A stretch of DNA of 64,000 bases from Globisporangium splendens. Lineage: Eukaryota > Oomycota > Peronosporomycetes > Pythiales > Pythiaceae. The position numbers and the translations under genes were made by a program. The stretch covers positions 280,512 to 344,511 of the forward strand of contig VFIW01000028.1 in NCBI GenBank assembly GCA_006386115.1. Direction: 5' to 3'. Each line of letters opens with the position of its first letter. The first letter of the stretch is position 1. This document shows, in pieces, positions 22,765 to 33,182 of this stretch. The notes under the pieces are model-generated. The model ran no database searches. It worked only from the letters and a program-made list of their open reading frames with translations, and was not told the DNA's origin.

Positions 22765-24112
22765 ACTGCTTATACAGCCCAGACTCTTCTCCGGCTGAAA
22801 GCCAACCGACTCTCCATGTGGAACTATGAGAAAGCTGATCTATCCTGCTCGAATCCCGAATGTTCCCAAGTTGTCCAATCTTCTGTTCAACATCTATTCT
22901 GGGAGTGTCCGAAAGCCAAACTGGTGTGGAACTACTTTTATGCGCTATGGGCGAAGATCGGAATCACTCCTGGTCACGACCCCGCAATCTGGATCTTCAG
23001 TCTGGATCTACCAGATACTCCAAGGCATGCATGGACCACGATCAAGAGACACATTATCGGACACAAGTTCTCCAATGAACATCTCCAAGATCACCTCTAT
23101 TCCGTCGCACACATGCTGTGGCGATATATGAGCGCGTCGCTCATACATGCCATTTGGTGTGCGCATCTGCGACGCATGGATTCGGATCCAATCGAATCGA
23201 CTGCTGAGATGGCGATCATGATGACCAGATTAGAGGCAGGAATGCGAAACCTCACACGACTCGCTGAAGCGCAAGCTGGAGACTCGGACGGTCACACGGT
23301 TGCAGCAGTTCTCAAGGCATATGTCGACTGCTTTCTCAGCCAAACCGACGCCATCCCCTTGACTCCAAGTGATACTCGCGGCGTTTACCTGTTGTTTTTC
23401 GATGGTGGATCACGCGGCAATCCAGGACCAGGAGGGACTGGATCCATTATCGTGCGTGTCCATAAGGACTCGCACACAGCCAGTTTAATTTGGGCCGCGA
23501 GCATGGCTATAGCAGGAAGGACACGACCAACAACTTTGCCGAGTACTGGGGTCTCACACGGACTCCGAGAAGCCCAACGCAGTCACTTCGAACCGTTGTA
23601 CGTGATTGGAGACAGTGCACTCATTATCTCCCAACAGCGAATGCATCGGTCCCCTCGACAGCACCGATTGGCACGTTTATACCAGACAAGTCGACGACTC
23701 GCGGATTGCATCGACATCCGAGGATGGTACCATCACTACCGTGCCTTCAACAAGATGGCGGACTCAGCCGCCAACCTAGCCATGGACACCAGAACCTCAA
23801 CGCAGGTTCACTTCCCAACTCAAGAGCTGCTTTCAACAATCTCACCCAGGATCTTGACAACGACGTCATGCATTGGCTTATGCGAAGTTCGGAAGACCCA
23901 AGGTCATTGGACAACACAAGGCAGCCTCACATAGGACCAAGAGAACATGCCATCCTGGTCAAAGATTATTTAGCATTCAGAAGTGATCTAGTGCAATCCG
24001 CGCTGAGACACATTTACACTCCTAGATGAAATTCGCAATGAAGATTAGGTAGGAGAATGGATATTGTAGGTCACGAAGATGAACCTAAATATACCTCACC
24101 TTATAAAGTTAA

Positions 24113-24630
24113 AGAGGTGCTCCCATATCGGCACCTGCACCGAGGCGCCAAACTTTGGGTGCGCACTCATCCATTGCACTGGCAAGCTACACAGAATAGG
24201 TCGATCAGATCGCGAGAAACGGTACGAGCGGGGATGACAGATGTGCAGGTGGGCTTGATCGTGGGCGATGCTCGGCGCAAAGTATTGCACGCTGTGGCTT
24301 CGCAATCCCGTGCGTATGGAAAACGGCTTCACGAGAAAGTGGTGCAGCCGATCGATCCGTTGTGATCTCGTCACAAAATGGAAGACTGCAGAGCCATTCG
24401 ATGCTGAAAAATACTGCCTGACAACAGCCGAGATCAAGCCGTCGAGCATTGCGAACGTCGTCCCCAGTGGCAGCATTGTGTCGTTGCATGTCTCCAGGTA
24501 CAACACGTATCGCGGATACATCGTCACGTTCAAGCGTGCAGCGAGCGCTCTCGTCGGAATCGACAGTGAGTCAAGTTTGTACGCCCAGACATCGATCGCA
24601 TCCGTGGTGACACCCGCAGATCTGCTATAG
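24113..24630 (-). pseudogene. Probable displaced upstream exon of the membrane-protein gene
   Basis: On the minus strand a frame runs from about 24620 through ALAARLNVTMYPRYVLYLET and GTTFAMLDGLISAVVRQYF. It looks like the extracellular or lumenal part of a membrane protein, lying on the far side of the LINE block from the exon at 14610-16292 and in the same orientation. The distal part may be frameshifted. If correct, L1 and L2 split one gene by 7.5 kb. No direct homology inside the window proves the link. Confidence 0.4.
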
Positions 24631-24939
24631 AAAATCTATATCCAGTGCACAAGCGCTCGTTGTATTTGGGCTACTGTGCAGGTCTCACTTTGTCCAAAAT
24701 ATCGTGAAGCGATCTGAAAGCTAGTGATGATCATTCACCCACAATACTCGACGTTGCTAGCTACTTGCCCGTGGAATACCAATAAGCTGGTAGCTGTCGA
24801 AGATAAAAATGCAACTTTGTCCCCGGAGGTGGACATTGTGAATCTGTGCTGCCATTTCTGATATCTGAATAGTCCAAGCGCCGCATGCATCCTGCTGTGC
24901 GTCCAGCCTACCACATAACCAAATCCTCCCTCTAGCAGC
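24631..24939. other. Intergenic stretch before LINE L3
   Basis: About 310 bp without a recognisable gene. In the ancestral state it was the 3' flank of BS3, whose original stop codon lies at 24941-24939 in the left target duplication. Confidence 0.6.
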
Positions 24940-24954
24940 TACGATTTCATCAGC
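24940..24954 (+). repeat. Target-site duplication, left copy (L3)
   Basis: The bases tacgatttcatcagc match 29028-29042 with one mismatch. Confidence 0.88.
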
Positions 24955-27900
24955 AAACGTGGAGTTGTCGCAAGCGTTTATTACCACCGCCACGAGCATT
25001 TGTCGTGCCATTGCAGAATGCAAATCGAAGTGGCAGGCTTCAAAACGGGACCGCATTTTTCGGGAGCACATGCATCATGAACGAAAAACGAGCAAATCCT
25101 TCTACAAGCGAATCTCGACCAAGTTCCTTGACAACACTATCTTCACACTCGATGGCACAGCTACTTACGGACCCATGCGTTCACGAGAACTTGCTGGCGA
25201 CATGGGAGAAGGATGGAAATCAATCATGCAACAGGCGCCCACTCTGCAAACTGACATCGATCAAATCCTTGATCCAGGAACAGCTATTCCTCCGTCGGAC
25301 AGATTAGGCTTCCTGCTCAAACCGATCGATTCGAGTGAAATTAAACAGGCTGTGAAGAAATGCAAGAGAGGCAAAGCTCACGGTCCTGACGAACTCGGCA
25401 ACGACTGGTACAGAGACCACTGTGACGAGATTACCAGTCTATTCGAGCGACTTTTCAACTTGTGGATACCCGAATGCATTCTACCAAGTTCGTTCAGTGA
25501 AGCACATATTCACTGCATAAAAAAGTCCGTCTCTGCTGCATCGCCGCTGGACTACAGGCCAATCGCACTCCTCAACTCTGATTACAAAATATTCACACGG
25601 ATATTTGCAACCAGATTACGAACTGTGCTCCCTTGGCTTATCCATCACACGCAAGCTGGTTTCGTTCCAGGGCGAGCAATCCCGACTACGATTGATGTGT
25701 TATTGGCTGCACAACAGCGGGCCACAAGCGACCCCGCCATGTCCAGAGCGATCGCGTTGCTCCTTGATTTTGCTAAAGCCTATGATTCACTCGATCGCAG
25801 CTTTCTGGTACAAGCGCTCCAGCATCTTGGGTTCCCATTGAAGTTCGTACACTTAGTGAAGGTGTTACACTCTCAAGCCACTTACAAGTTCATTGTCAAC
25901 GGTTTCCTGTCGAGAAAGTACAACGTAACATCCGGAATTCGTCAAGGATGTCCGCTGGCCCCTCTTCTCTTCATCTTGGCGTTAGAGGTTCTTTATCGGA
26001 AAATCGAAGAGAGTGGCGAAATACACGGCGTTGAACTCCAGGCAGCAGGATGCGCAACTGAGGTCAGACTTGGAGGATACGCAGGCGGCACGACCATTTA
26101 TCTTAGCGATCCCAAGGATATTAACGCCGTTTTTGCAATCCTGGACAAATATGGAGCAGCTTCTGGGCTTCGAGTCAATCGGCACAAATCTGCAGTATTA
26201 CCGCTGAACAAGGAATTTAGCCCCACCGAAGAGTCAGTCAGTGACATTCATGTGCTACAACGTGAGGAACTTTGCCGCTACCTCGGCATCCAAGTCGGAC
26301 AAACGCCTTCGAATGCAAGTAACTGGTCCAAGTGCATCCAAGCCTTACGTGTCAGACTTCGACTTGCGCGTCTCAAAACTCACTCTGTCGCCCAACGCAC
26401 AGCAATTGTCAGTGCCGTCATCATACCCAAAGTGCTTTACGTGGCCAGGCACTCCTGGCCCTCTACGGCTATTGTCAATCAGCTGCACGACCTAGTGAAA
26501 CAATTTGTCTGGGGCTCAAGGAATGGTAAACCTGCGAAACCGTGGATGAAGGAAGAACAAGCTGAACTCAAAAAAATGAATGGAGGCTTGTCAGTACCCA
26601 ACATCAGAACTGAGCTGATGACGATGAGTGCCACAGCAGTCTCCAAATGGGCAATCACAACCTCTCACATCGATCAGGTCATCGGGGAAATCTTGCTGCA
26701 CAACACAAGGGCTTCTTCGACGTACATCACGCCGCTCGATGCAATCCCAAGGCGGCCACTCCAGCTTCGTGATAACATGTGGACAACTGGCGCAGCATTG
26801 TGTGCGTCGCTCCATTCTCGACCCTATGAGCCCAGAGAACGTGGTAATGTACGTTGGTGTTACGAGCACTTCAAGTCGACAATTGTGCAGACTCAATGGG
26901 ACGGCGATGTGTTCCAGATCGACCTCAGTTCTAAAATGTCTGACAGGCTTCCAGGTATCATCGCTGAAGGACGAAAGCTACGCGGGACATTCTGTGCAGA
27001 ATGGCTGCCATACATGACCTCGACTGCAGATGGGTGGCTTCTTGATTCCAGCGGCTCCCCTTACAAGCTTGCTCACACATCATTATCAGTCGGAACGGCA
27101 CAACTGGGTGACATACTTCGATGGGAGTGGGTAAGACCAGGAGTGCTTAACTTCATCCCAACATGTGGAATCTCCGGATTCTCCCGGCCGTCTATTCGAG
27201 CGCTCGAGCGGTTATGTGCTACGTTGGTATCAAACTTCCCACAGCTTCTGTATCGACCACAGCAAACAAATGTGCTTCGGCTGTACAACGGGCAACGTCA
27301 TTACAACCACGAATGGCATCTGCATACCAATGAAGCAACTCTGACCCACGTCGACACGACCCTAGTCAAAGCTATGCATACAGTTCACTCCGCAATGGAC
27401 TGTGACATCATGGCAACAAGAGACTTGAACGGGCAGAAGGTGTCGTTTCATGCACATCCACGTTTCACAAGAATCGTGCAACTATGGGGTGGCAACGGAC
27501 GATACAATACGACCAGATCTTTCTATAGGCAACAAGTTGCAGCAACGAGGACACAAATTGGCAAAGATACTCGAGATGCAGCAGTCAACAAAGTTGTCCA
27601 AACAGCAGGATCTCTGTGGCCAGGACTGCAATTAATCCAGTGGAGCGAATTACACAACATCCCAGGGATTACTGCTTATACAGCCCAGACTCTTCTCCGG
27701 TTGAAAGCCAACCGACTCTCCATGTGGAACTATGAGAAAGCTGATCTATCCTGCTCGAATCCCGAATGCTCCCAAGTTGTCCAATCTTCTGTTCAACATC
27801 TACTCTGGGAGTGTCCGAAAGCCAAACTCGTGTGGAACTACCTTTATGCGCTATGGGCGAAGATCGGAATCACTCCTGGTCACGACCCCGCAATCTGGAT

Positions 27901-29027
27901 CTTCAGTCTGAATCTACCAGATACTCCAAGGCATGCATGGACCACGATCAAGAGACACATTATCGGACACAAGTTCTCCAATGAACATCTCCAAGATCAC
28001 CTCTATCCCGTCGCACACATGCTGTGGCGATATATGAGCGCGTCGCTCATACAGGCCATTTGGTGTGCGCATCTGCGACGCATGGATTCGGATCCAATCA
28101 AATCGACTGCTGAGATGGCGATCATGATGACCAGATTAGAGGCAGGAATGCGAAACCTCACACGACTCGCTGAAGCGCAAGCTGGAGGCTCTGACGGTCA
28201 CACGGTTGTAGCAGTTCTCAAAGCCTATGTCGACTGCTTTCTCAGCCAAACCGACGCCATCCCCCTGACTCCAAGTGATACTCGCGGCGTTTACCTGTTG
28301 TTTTTCGATGGTGGATCACGCGGCAATCCAGGACCAGGAGGGATTGGATCCATTATCGTGCGTGTCCATAAGGACTCGCACACAGCCAGTTTAATTTGGG
28401 CCGCGAGCATGGCGTACAGCAGGAAGGACACGACCAACAACTTTGCCGAGTACTGGGGTCTTATACATGGTCTCCGAGAAGCCCAACGCAGTCACTTCGA
28501 ACCGTTGTACGTGATTGGAGACAGTGCACTAATTATCTCCCAACAGCGAATGCATCGGTCCCCTCGACAGCACCGATTGGCACGTTTATACCAGACAAGT
28601 CGACGACTCGCGGATTGCATCGATATCCGAGGATGGTACCATCACTACCGTGCCTTCAACAAGATGGCGGACTCAGCCGCCAACCTAGCCATGGACACCA
28701 GAACCTCAACGCAGGTTCATTTCCCAACTCAAAGAGCTGCTTTCAACAATCTCACCCAGGATCTTGACAACGACGTCATGCATTGGCTTATGCGAAGTTC
28801 GGAAGACCCACGGTCATTGGACAACACAAGGCAGCCTCACATAGGACCAAGAGAACATGCCATCCTGGTCAAAGATTATTTAGCATTCAGAAGTGATCTA
28901 TTGCAATCCGCGCTATAGACATATTTACACTCCTTCATGAAATTCGTAATGAAGATTAGGTAGGAGAATGGATATTGTAGGTCACGAAGATGAACCTAAA
29001 TATACCTCACCTTATAAAGATAAAAGA
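24955..29027 (+). mobile_element. LINE copy L3, 5'-truncated
   Basis: The element starts at the ORF2 segment ELSQ(A)FITTATS (about codon 447 of L1), and runs to a 3' UTR and tail (cttataaagataaaaga). It is flanked by a 15-bp target duplication with one mismatch and is inserted at the stop codon of BS3. Confidence 0.92.
24959..28918 (+). CDS. LINE L3 ORF2: RT (active site lost) and RNase H
   Basis: The frame is uninterrupted for 1319 codons. The endonuclease is missing through 5' truncation. RT motifs match L1 except that the catalytic YADD reads YAGG (codons GGC GGC at 26084-26089), which removes both metal-binding aspartates. RNase H is complete (FDGGSRGNPGPGG, NNFAEYWGL, GDSALI, NKMADSAANLA). 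The position equivalent to the L1 nonsense codon is TAT here. Without endonuclease and RT aspartates the copy cannot move by itself. Confidence 0.9.
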   Translation: MELSQAFITTATSICRAIAECKSKWQASKRDRIFREHMHHERKTSKSFYKRISTKFLDNTIFTLDGTATYGPMRSRELAGDMGEGWKSIMQQAPTLQTDIDQILDPGTAIPPSDRLGFLLKPIDSSEIKQAVKKCKRGKAHGPDELGNDWYRDHCDEITSLFERLFNLWIPECILPSSFSEAHIHCIKKSVSAASPLDYRPIALLNSDYKIFTRIFATRLRTVLPWLIHHTQAGFVPGRAIPTTIDVLLAAQQRATSDPAMSRAIALLLDFAKAYDSLDRSFLVQALQHLGFPLKFVHLVKVLHSQATYKFIVNGFLSRKYNVTSGIRQGCPLAPLLFILALEVLYRKIEESGEIHGVELQAAGCATEVRLGGYAGGTTIYLSDPKDINAVFAILDKYGAASGLRVNRHKSAVLPLNKEFSPTEESVSDIHVLQREELCRYLGIQVGQTPSNASNWSKCIQALRVRLRLARLKTHSVAQRTAIVSAVIIPKVLYVARHSWPSTAIVNQLHDLVKQFVWGSRNGKPAKPWMKEEQAELKKMNGGLSVPNIRTELMTMSATAVSKWAITTSHIDQVIGEILLHNTRASSTYITPLDAIPRRPLQLRDNMWTTGAALCASLHSRPYEPRERGNVRWCYEHFKSTIVQTQWDGDVFQIDLSSKMSDRLPGIIAEGRKLRGTFCAEWLPYMTSTADGWLLDSSGSPYKLAHTSLSVGTAQLGDILRWEWVRPGVLNFIPTCGISGFSRPSIRALERLCATLVSNFPQLLYRPQQTNVLRLYNGQRHYNHEWHLHTNEATLTHVDTTLVKAMHTVHSAMDCDIMATRDLNGQKVSFHAHPRFTRIVQLWGGNGRYNTTRSFYRQQVAATRTQIGKDTRDAAVNKVVQTAGSLWPGLQLIQWSELHNIPGITAYTAQTLLRLKANRLSMWNYEKADLSCSNPECSQVVQSSVQHLLWECPKAKLVWNYLYALWAKIGITPGHDPAIWIFSLNLPDTPRHAWTTIKRHIIGHKFSNEHLQDHLYPVAHMLWRYMSASLIQAIWCAHLRRMDSDPIKSTAEMAIMMTRLEAGMRNLTRLAEAQAGGSDGHTVVAVLKAYVDCFLSQTDAIPLTPSDTRGVYLLFFDGGSRGNPGPGGIGSIIVRVHKDSHTASLIWAASMAYSRKDTTNNFAEYWGLIHGLREAQRSHFEPLYVIGDSALIISQQRMHRSPRQHRLARLYQTSRRLADCIDIRGWYHHYRAFNKMADSAANLAMDTRTSTQVHFPTQRAAFNNLTQDLDNDVMHWLMRSSEDPRSLDNTRQPHIGPREHAILVKDYLAFRSDLLQSAL

Positions 29028-30481
29028 TACGATTTCGTCAGCTTTACTTGGTGTGCAGCTTGGCGATAAACGGTCTCCTTCACTGTCGTGAGCATTAGTT
29101 CCCCCCATTTACCAATGTTGTCGCGTATTTCTTGAATAACAGACGATGGCAACTGCAACTCGGTATTGTGCAGCTGGAGCAAACAGACTCTCGTCAAGAC
29201 GACCACCAGCTCGTCTTCCTCCTCACCACTTGAGTTGACTCCTGTGCGGACTTCTGAGGTGACAGTCAAGACCGCCGTGACATCGGAACGTACCCGTTCA
29301 GTGGGGGAGTACGGATACAGTTCATCAGCATTCACGAAGTCGGTGGTGATGACGCCAAACGGCCGACCTCCCCCACACGCGTCGTGCTGGTCGTAGAACG
29401 CGCTAAACAGGGCTGAATTCGTTTCCACCTGGACGTCACGAGTCACGTTCGACACGATGCGGTTCTGAAACACGCCTTGGTGCCACGCGCTGTCGTCTTC
29501 ACGGAGCGTGAGGTCTCCAAGTACCTCGGAGATAATGATCTCCTTGTTGAGCAGAAAGAATATGAGCGCATCAAACACTTGCCGCGTGCTCTTGGCGGTC
29601 TCAAAGACCGTGCGGTCGAGGCGTCGCCAGCAAAACCCTCCGTTTGGGGTCACACACTGAGAGGATTCAGCGTGCGGTGCACTTGGATCCAGAAACCGAG
29701 TCCGCTCCGTGAGGTACCGCAGCGAGTTCCGAATTTGAGTCTCCTTGATCGCCACAAGAGTAGCATGACGCTTGCTTGGATCTTTGCCCAGAGCGATGTT
29801 CACTTGAAAGGGAAGGCTGGTCTGTTTGCTCTAGGTGCACAGGACAAATTGACTCATGTCAGTCGAGTGCGTCGCACTCAGTACGACGAGGTGTCACTTA
29901 CCAGGTAGCCGCTGACGACGGACTGAACACTCGCAATGGCGCACTCTTGCTCTTGCACGACGTCTCGCAACAGCGGATTGGCAACACTGGCGGTATGGTC
30001 TAGAGTCGCTTGGTCGCAGCACTTTTGGTTCTGAAGCGTTTGCACTTGAGCTTGCAACCTCTTCAGCTCCGCCAGCAGGCTGCTCTTCTCTTCCTATTAT
30101 AGAACCACCCAACGTGCATTTTTATATAATAATCGGAGTGAGCGTCAGGAGCATCTCACCGAAGACAACACGTCATATTCCACGAACCTTGCGCACGTGG
30201 TACGTCGCTTTCCTCTGTCGCCGCGCTACCGCGTTGCCATTCGCCCGCTTTCCTGCTGCTTCCTGTCTCGGTTTCTTTGGATTTTCGGGACCGTGCTGCT
30301 GCGAACACTTGCTATTTTCGTAGCTATCGGTGCTGCACGTGCCTTCTGCTGAAAGGATTGGACGGGGGAGAAGGAACTTGGTGGTGCCACTGGAATCGCC
30401 AGTGCGTTTACGCGCCTCTGTCGACGCAAAATCACGCACAAACGCGCCGTGTTGACGCAGCGATTGCGCGCCATCATTCAT
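29012..30481 (-). CDS. BS3: coiled coil/START-like protein, C-terminus altered by LINE
   Basis: Exons 30481-30188, 30093-29902 and 29830-29012 give 434 residues. Exon 1 ends RRQRKATYHVRK. Exon 2 is EEKSSLLAELKRLQAQVQTL, a coiled coil ending SVVSGYL. Exon 3 starts SKQTSLPFQVNIALGKDPSK and carries DFVNADELYPY. The LINE L3 insertion falls inside the original TAG stop. The present frame gains YLLSL encoded by the LINE tail before a new TAA at 29012. Only four to five residues are added, so function may survive, but the native 3' UTR is now 4 kb away. The closest paralogue is BS12, sharing exon patterns and an upstream element. Confidence 0.82.
29028..29042 (+). repeat. Target-site duplication, right copy (L3)
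   Basis: The bases tacgatttcgtcagc are the partner of 24940-24954 with one mismatch. They encode the last residues of BS3 on the minus strand. Confidence 0.88.
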
Positions 30482-31129
30482 GACAGTCGCTTGATTGCGC
30501 GTTTGGGAATGATGACACCAGGTTGACAAATTCGTGTTGCTTTCGCGATGTGGGAAATGACCAGCACTCACGACTCCCAATTCGGCTTTGCCTCAAGGTG
30601 TCGGCTTGCTTCTACTTTGCCTCAACATGTCGAGCATCCAGTATCTGCTCATTATACATTTATACATAATTTATGTTAAATAACTTATATAATGGATCAG
30701 ATGATCGATCCTTTTGAGCATCGCCACGTACTACTTTGTGAAGGTGATTTAATTGAAGGGTTATAGTGTGACTTTCCCCCGCCACACGAAACCAAAACGC
30801 GATCTTGCCGCGAAAATCGCGTTTCTAGTGTGAGCTTTTTGCAGCAGCAGCGATGGAAGTGGAATGCGCTGTGACTTGCCTAGTTCGAGTGATCAGATAT
30901 TTCGAATTTGATCGTTGTTTTAAGATTAGTCTTGTCTACTGCTGCATATAACGGCTAGTGAGCGGATTCTACAGCCTCAATTCTGGATCCCTGATCTCTG
31001 GCGACATTGTGGAGTTGTACAAGATCACTATTTACCGCCTTGCATATCCACGGGAAAGACTTGACCTCACACACCCAAGTAGCTTCTTGCAGAGTATTCT
31101 GGTACTGTTTACTGCGAAAATTGGTTGAA
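30482..31129. other. Spacer between BS3 and BS4 with a shared upstream element
   Basis: This is the 5' flank of BS3 and the 3' flank of BS4. At about 30765-30815 it holds gactttcccccgc, then a stretch with cgcgatcttgccgcgaaaatcg. A similar segment lies upstream of BS12 (52962-53020). Nothing else is recognised. Confidence 0.5.
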
Positions 31130-32637
31130 TTATCGGCTCGAGCCTGGAACTTGTGAATATACGATCTCTCTTGCTTTCAAGAGCATCGCGTTCCCCCACT
31201 TGCCAATACTGTCTCGCATCAGCTGAACCACGTGTGGCGGTAATGACAACTCGCCATGATCCAACCGAAGTAAGCACGATCGCGTCAGAACGACCACGAG
31301 CTCCTCTTCTTGCTCGCCGTACGCGTTGATCTTCGTGCGAGTTTCCGAGCTGACTGTCAGCAGCGCAGTAACGTCCTCACGAATCCGTTCGGTCGGGAGG
31401 TATGGGTGCAACTCATCGACATTCACGAAATCACTCGCGATCACGCCAAACGGCCGCCCCCCGCCGTACTCGTCGTGCCGGTCGTAGAACGCACTGAACA
31501 TGGCCGAGTTTATTTCAACTTGGACGTCTTGGGTCACATTCGACACGATGCGGCTCTGGAACACGCCATCATGCCACACGCCGTCGTCTTCTCGAATCGT
31601 GAGGTCACCGACTATTTCTGAGATACTGATTTCCATGTTGAAAAAGTAAAACATGAGGGCGTCAAACACCTGCTTGGCACTTTTGGCTCCTTCAAAATGT
31701 GTAATGTCGAGGCACATGTAGCAATACGTTCCCGATGGCGCGATGTACCGACACGATTCTGCATGAGGTATCATCGGATCCAAGAACCTCGTTCGCTCTG
31801 CCAGGTATCGCAACGAATCCTCCAGCTTCTTGTCTTTCATGGCCAATAGCGTCGCATGGCGCTCTGCTCGGTCTTTGCCGAGACAGATGGTCGATTCATG
31901 CGGGAGTCGGTCTGTTTTGTTCTAAAGATCAAGCACAGAGACATAAATGCTAAGTAGACAAGAAATACAACATTAGAAAAGGTACGAGGGACTAATATGC
32001 TCGTACCAAGTAACCACCCAGCGCCGACTGGACACTCGCGATGGAGAGCTGCTGACTGTGGACTACATCTCGCAGATGCATGTCAACAGTGTTGCTGAGA
32101 TCACCCAATTCACTCGGACTGACCCCAAGTCTCTTCGCCTCCTCCAGAGTCTGGAGTCGCGCTTGCAACGCGTCAATCTCCAGCTGCAGCTCTTTCATCT
32201 CATCCTACGGAGCACGAACACATCAGCACGATACTGAGACCTTTGAGAAAGCAATAAGAAAAGCCACGAGTCATTTTGAAAGCGACCTTGCGCACGTAGT
32301 ACGTCGGCTTCTTACGACGACGCCCACTTGTGTCGCTTGTTTTGGGCGTGGTCGTCGTCTTTTGCTCCTTTGCACTCTGATGGTCTGAGCTGTCGGAACT
32401 GGTGGTCTCTGGAGCGCCGTCGACGCCAGCGACGGTGTCCACGGGTTCAGCAAGCGGCAACGGCGCTGGCCATGGAGCGAACTGCTGCTGCATCGCCTGG
32501 GCGCTCAGCTGCGCGCGGAGCTGCGCTGCCAGGTCGAAGTGCCCCATCATGCCTCCTTTCTCGCTCTCGTTTGTGCGCGCCGCACGTGGTGTTTCTGCAA
32601 ATGGTTGCTCGGATTTGGCAGGCGTAATCGGCACCAT
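31130..32637 (-). CDS. BS4: coiled coil/START-like protein
   Basis: Exons 32637-32287, 32204-32007 and 31921-31130 give 446 residues without defects. Exon 1 (117 codons) is acidic and Ser/Thr-rich and ends GRRRKKPTYYVRK. Exon 2 is DEMKELQLEIDALQARLQTL, then SVQSALGGYL. Exon 3 opens NKTDRLPHESTICLGKDRAQ-type sequence and carries DFVNVDELHPY. From about 31400 to 31930 it is almost identical to BS1, while the rest is clearly diverged, which marks a conversion tract. Its upstream region (32638-32833) shares agtacac-ccgactc with BS1, and a LINE 3' end sits 209 bp upstream of the ATG. Confidence 0.87.
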
Positions 32638-32833
32638 GTCGCGCGATTATTGGAGGAGCTCTCGAGAATACGAATCAGCATTAGTGACCATCACTCTTGA
32701 GCAAAGAGTCGGATGTGTACTGGAGTAAGATATCGCTCTGTAACTACACTATTTCAGTACTGAGTTGGATATTGTGTGATGTCAGCATCCTGCACATCTT
32801 CGCAAGGATGGCCACCAACACATCTCCGACGTC

Positions 32834-32845
32834 GCCAATGGGGTC
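32834..32845 (+). repeat. Target-site duplication, left copy (LINE remnant)
   Basis: The bases gccaatggggtc pair with ggcaatggggtc at 32983-32994 (11 of 12 identical). Confidence 0.85.
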
Positions 32846-32982
32846 TTTATCTTTATCATTATAAGGTGAGGTATATTTAGGTTCATCGTCGTGACCTACA
32901 ATATCCATTCTCCTACCTGATCTTCATTGCGAATTTCATGTAGGAGTGTAATTGTGTCTATAGCGCGGTTTGCAATAGGTTC
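32846..32982 (-). mobile_element. 137-bp LINE 3' end
   Basis: On the minus strand it begins with the last ORF2 codons (ttgcaaaccgcgctatag) and holds the 3' UTR common to L1-L3, ending in a gataaagataaa tail. It is flanked by a 12-bp target duplication. It was inserted in the 5' flank of BS4, between BS4 and BS5. Confidence 0.92.
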
Positions 32983-32994
32983 GGCAATGGGGTC
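32983..32994 (+). repeat. Target-site duplication, right copy (LINE remnant)
   Basis: The bases ggcaatggggtc; partner of 32834-32845. Confidence 0.85.
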
Positions 32995-33182
32995 ATTGGT
33001 GCATTATTTCGTCATGAAACACACATCACCGCTCAAGTGCGACTGAAAATCGAAGTCAAAGACCGAAATACATGTCCAGAGTGAGTTCATTTTCACAAGG
33101 AAACTCTGCCTCCCACGTTCAAAAACTGTGTTGAACTCGATCAAGTGTTTTGCTTCTATTGTATAATAAACGTTTACACCAT

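Larger units (their letters stand above)
22078..24112 (+). mobile_element. LINE copy L2, 5'-truncated, interrupted by a nested LINE
   Basis: L2 starts in the middle of ORF2 (SIRALERLCATLVSNF), head to head with L1. It runs through the RNase H domain to the 3' UTR and tail (cttataaagttaaa) at about 24112. It is split at 22560 by a 189-bp LINE insertion. Small indels shift the RNase H frame near 23508 (AGRTRPTTLP instead of SRKDTTNNFAEY) and again near 23821, so it is non-functional. Confidence 0.88.

Noticed and set aside
16632..24112. L1/L2 as one twin-primed insertion with 5' inversion
   Set aside because: L1 carries its own 3' UTR and tail, so it is not merely an inverted 5' part; two insertions fit better.
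16600..24135. Possible diverged target duplication around the L1/L2 block (taaaggcacccat versus taaagaggtgctcccat)
   Set aside because: Similarity needs several gaps; chance cannot be excluded by eye.
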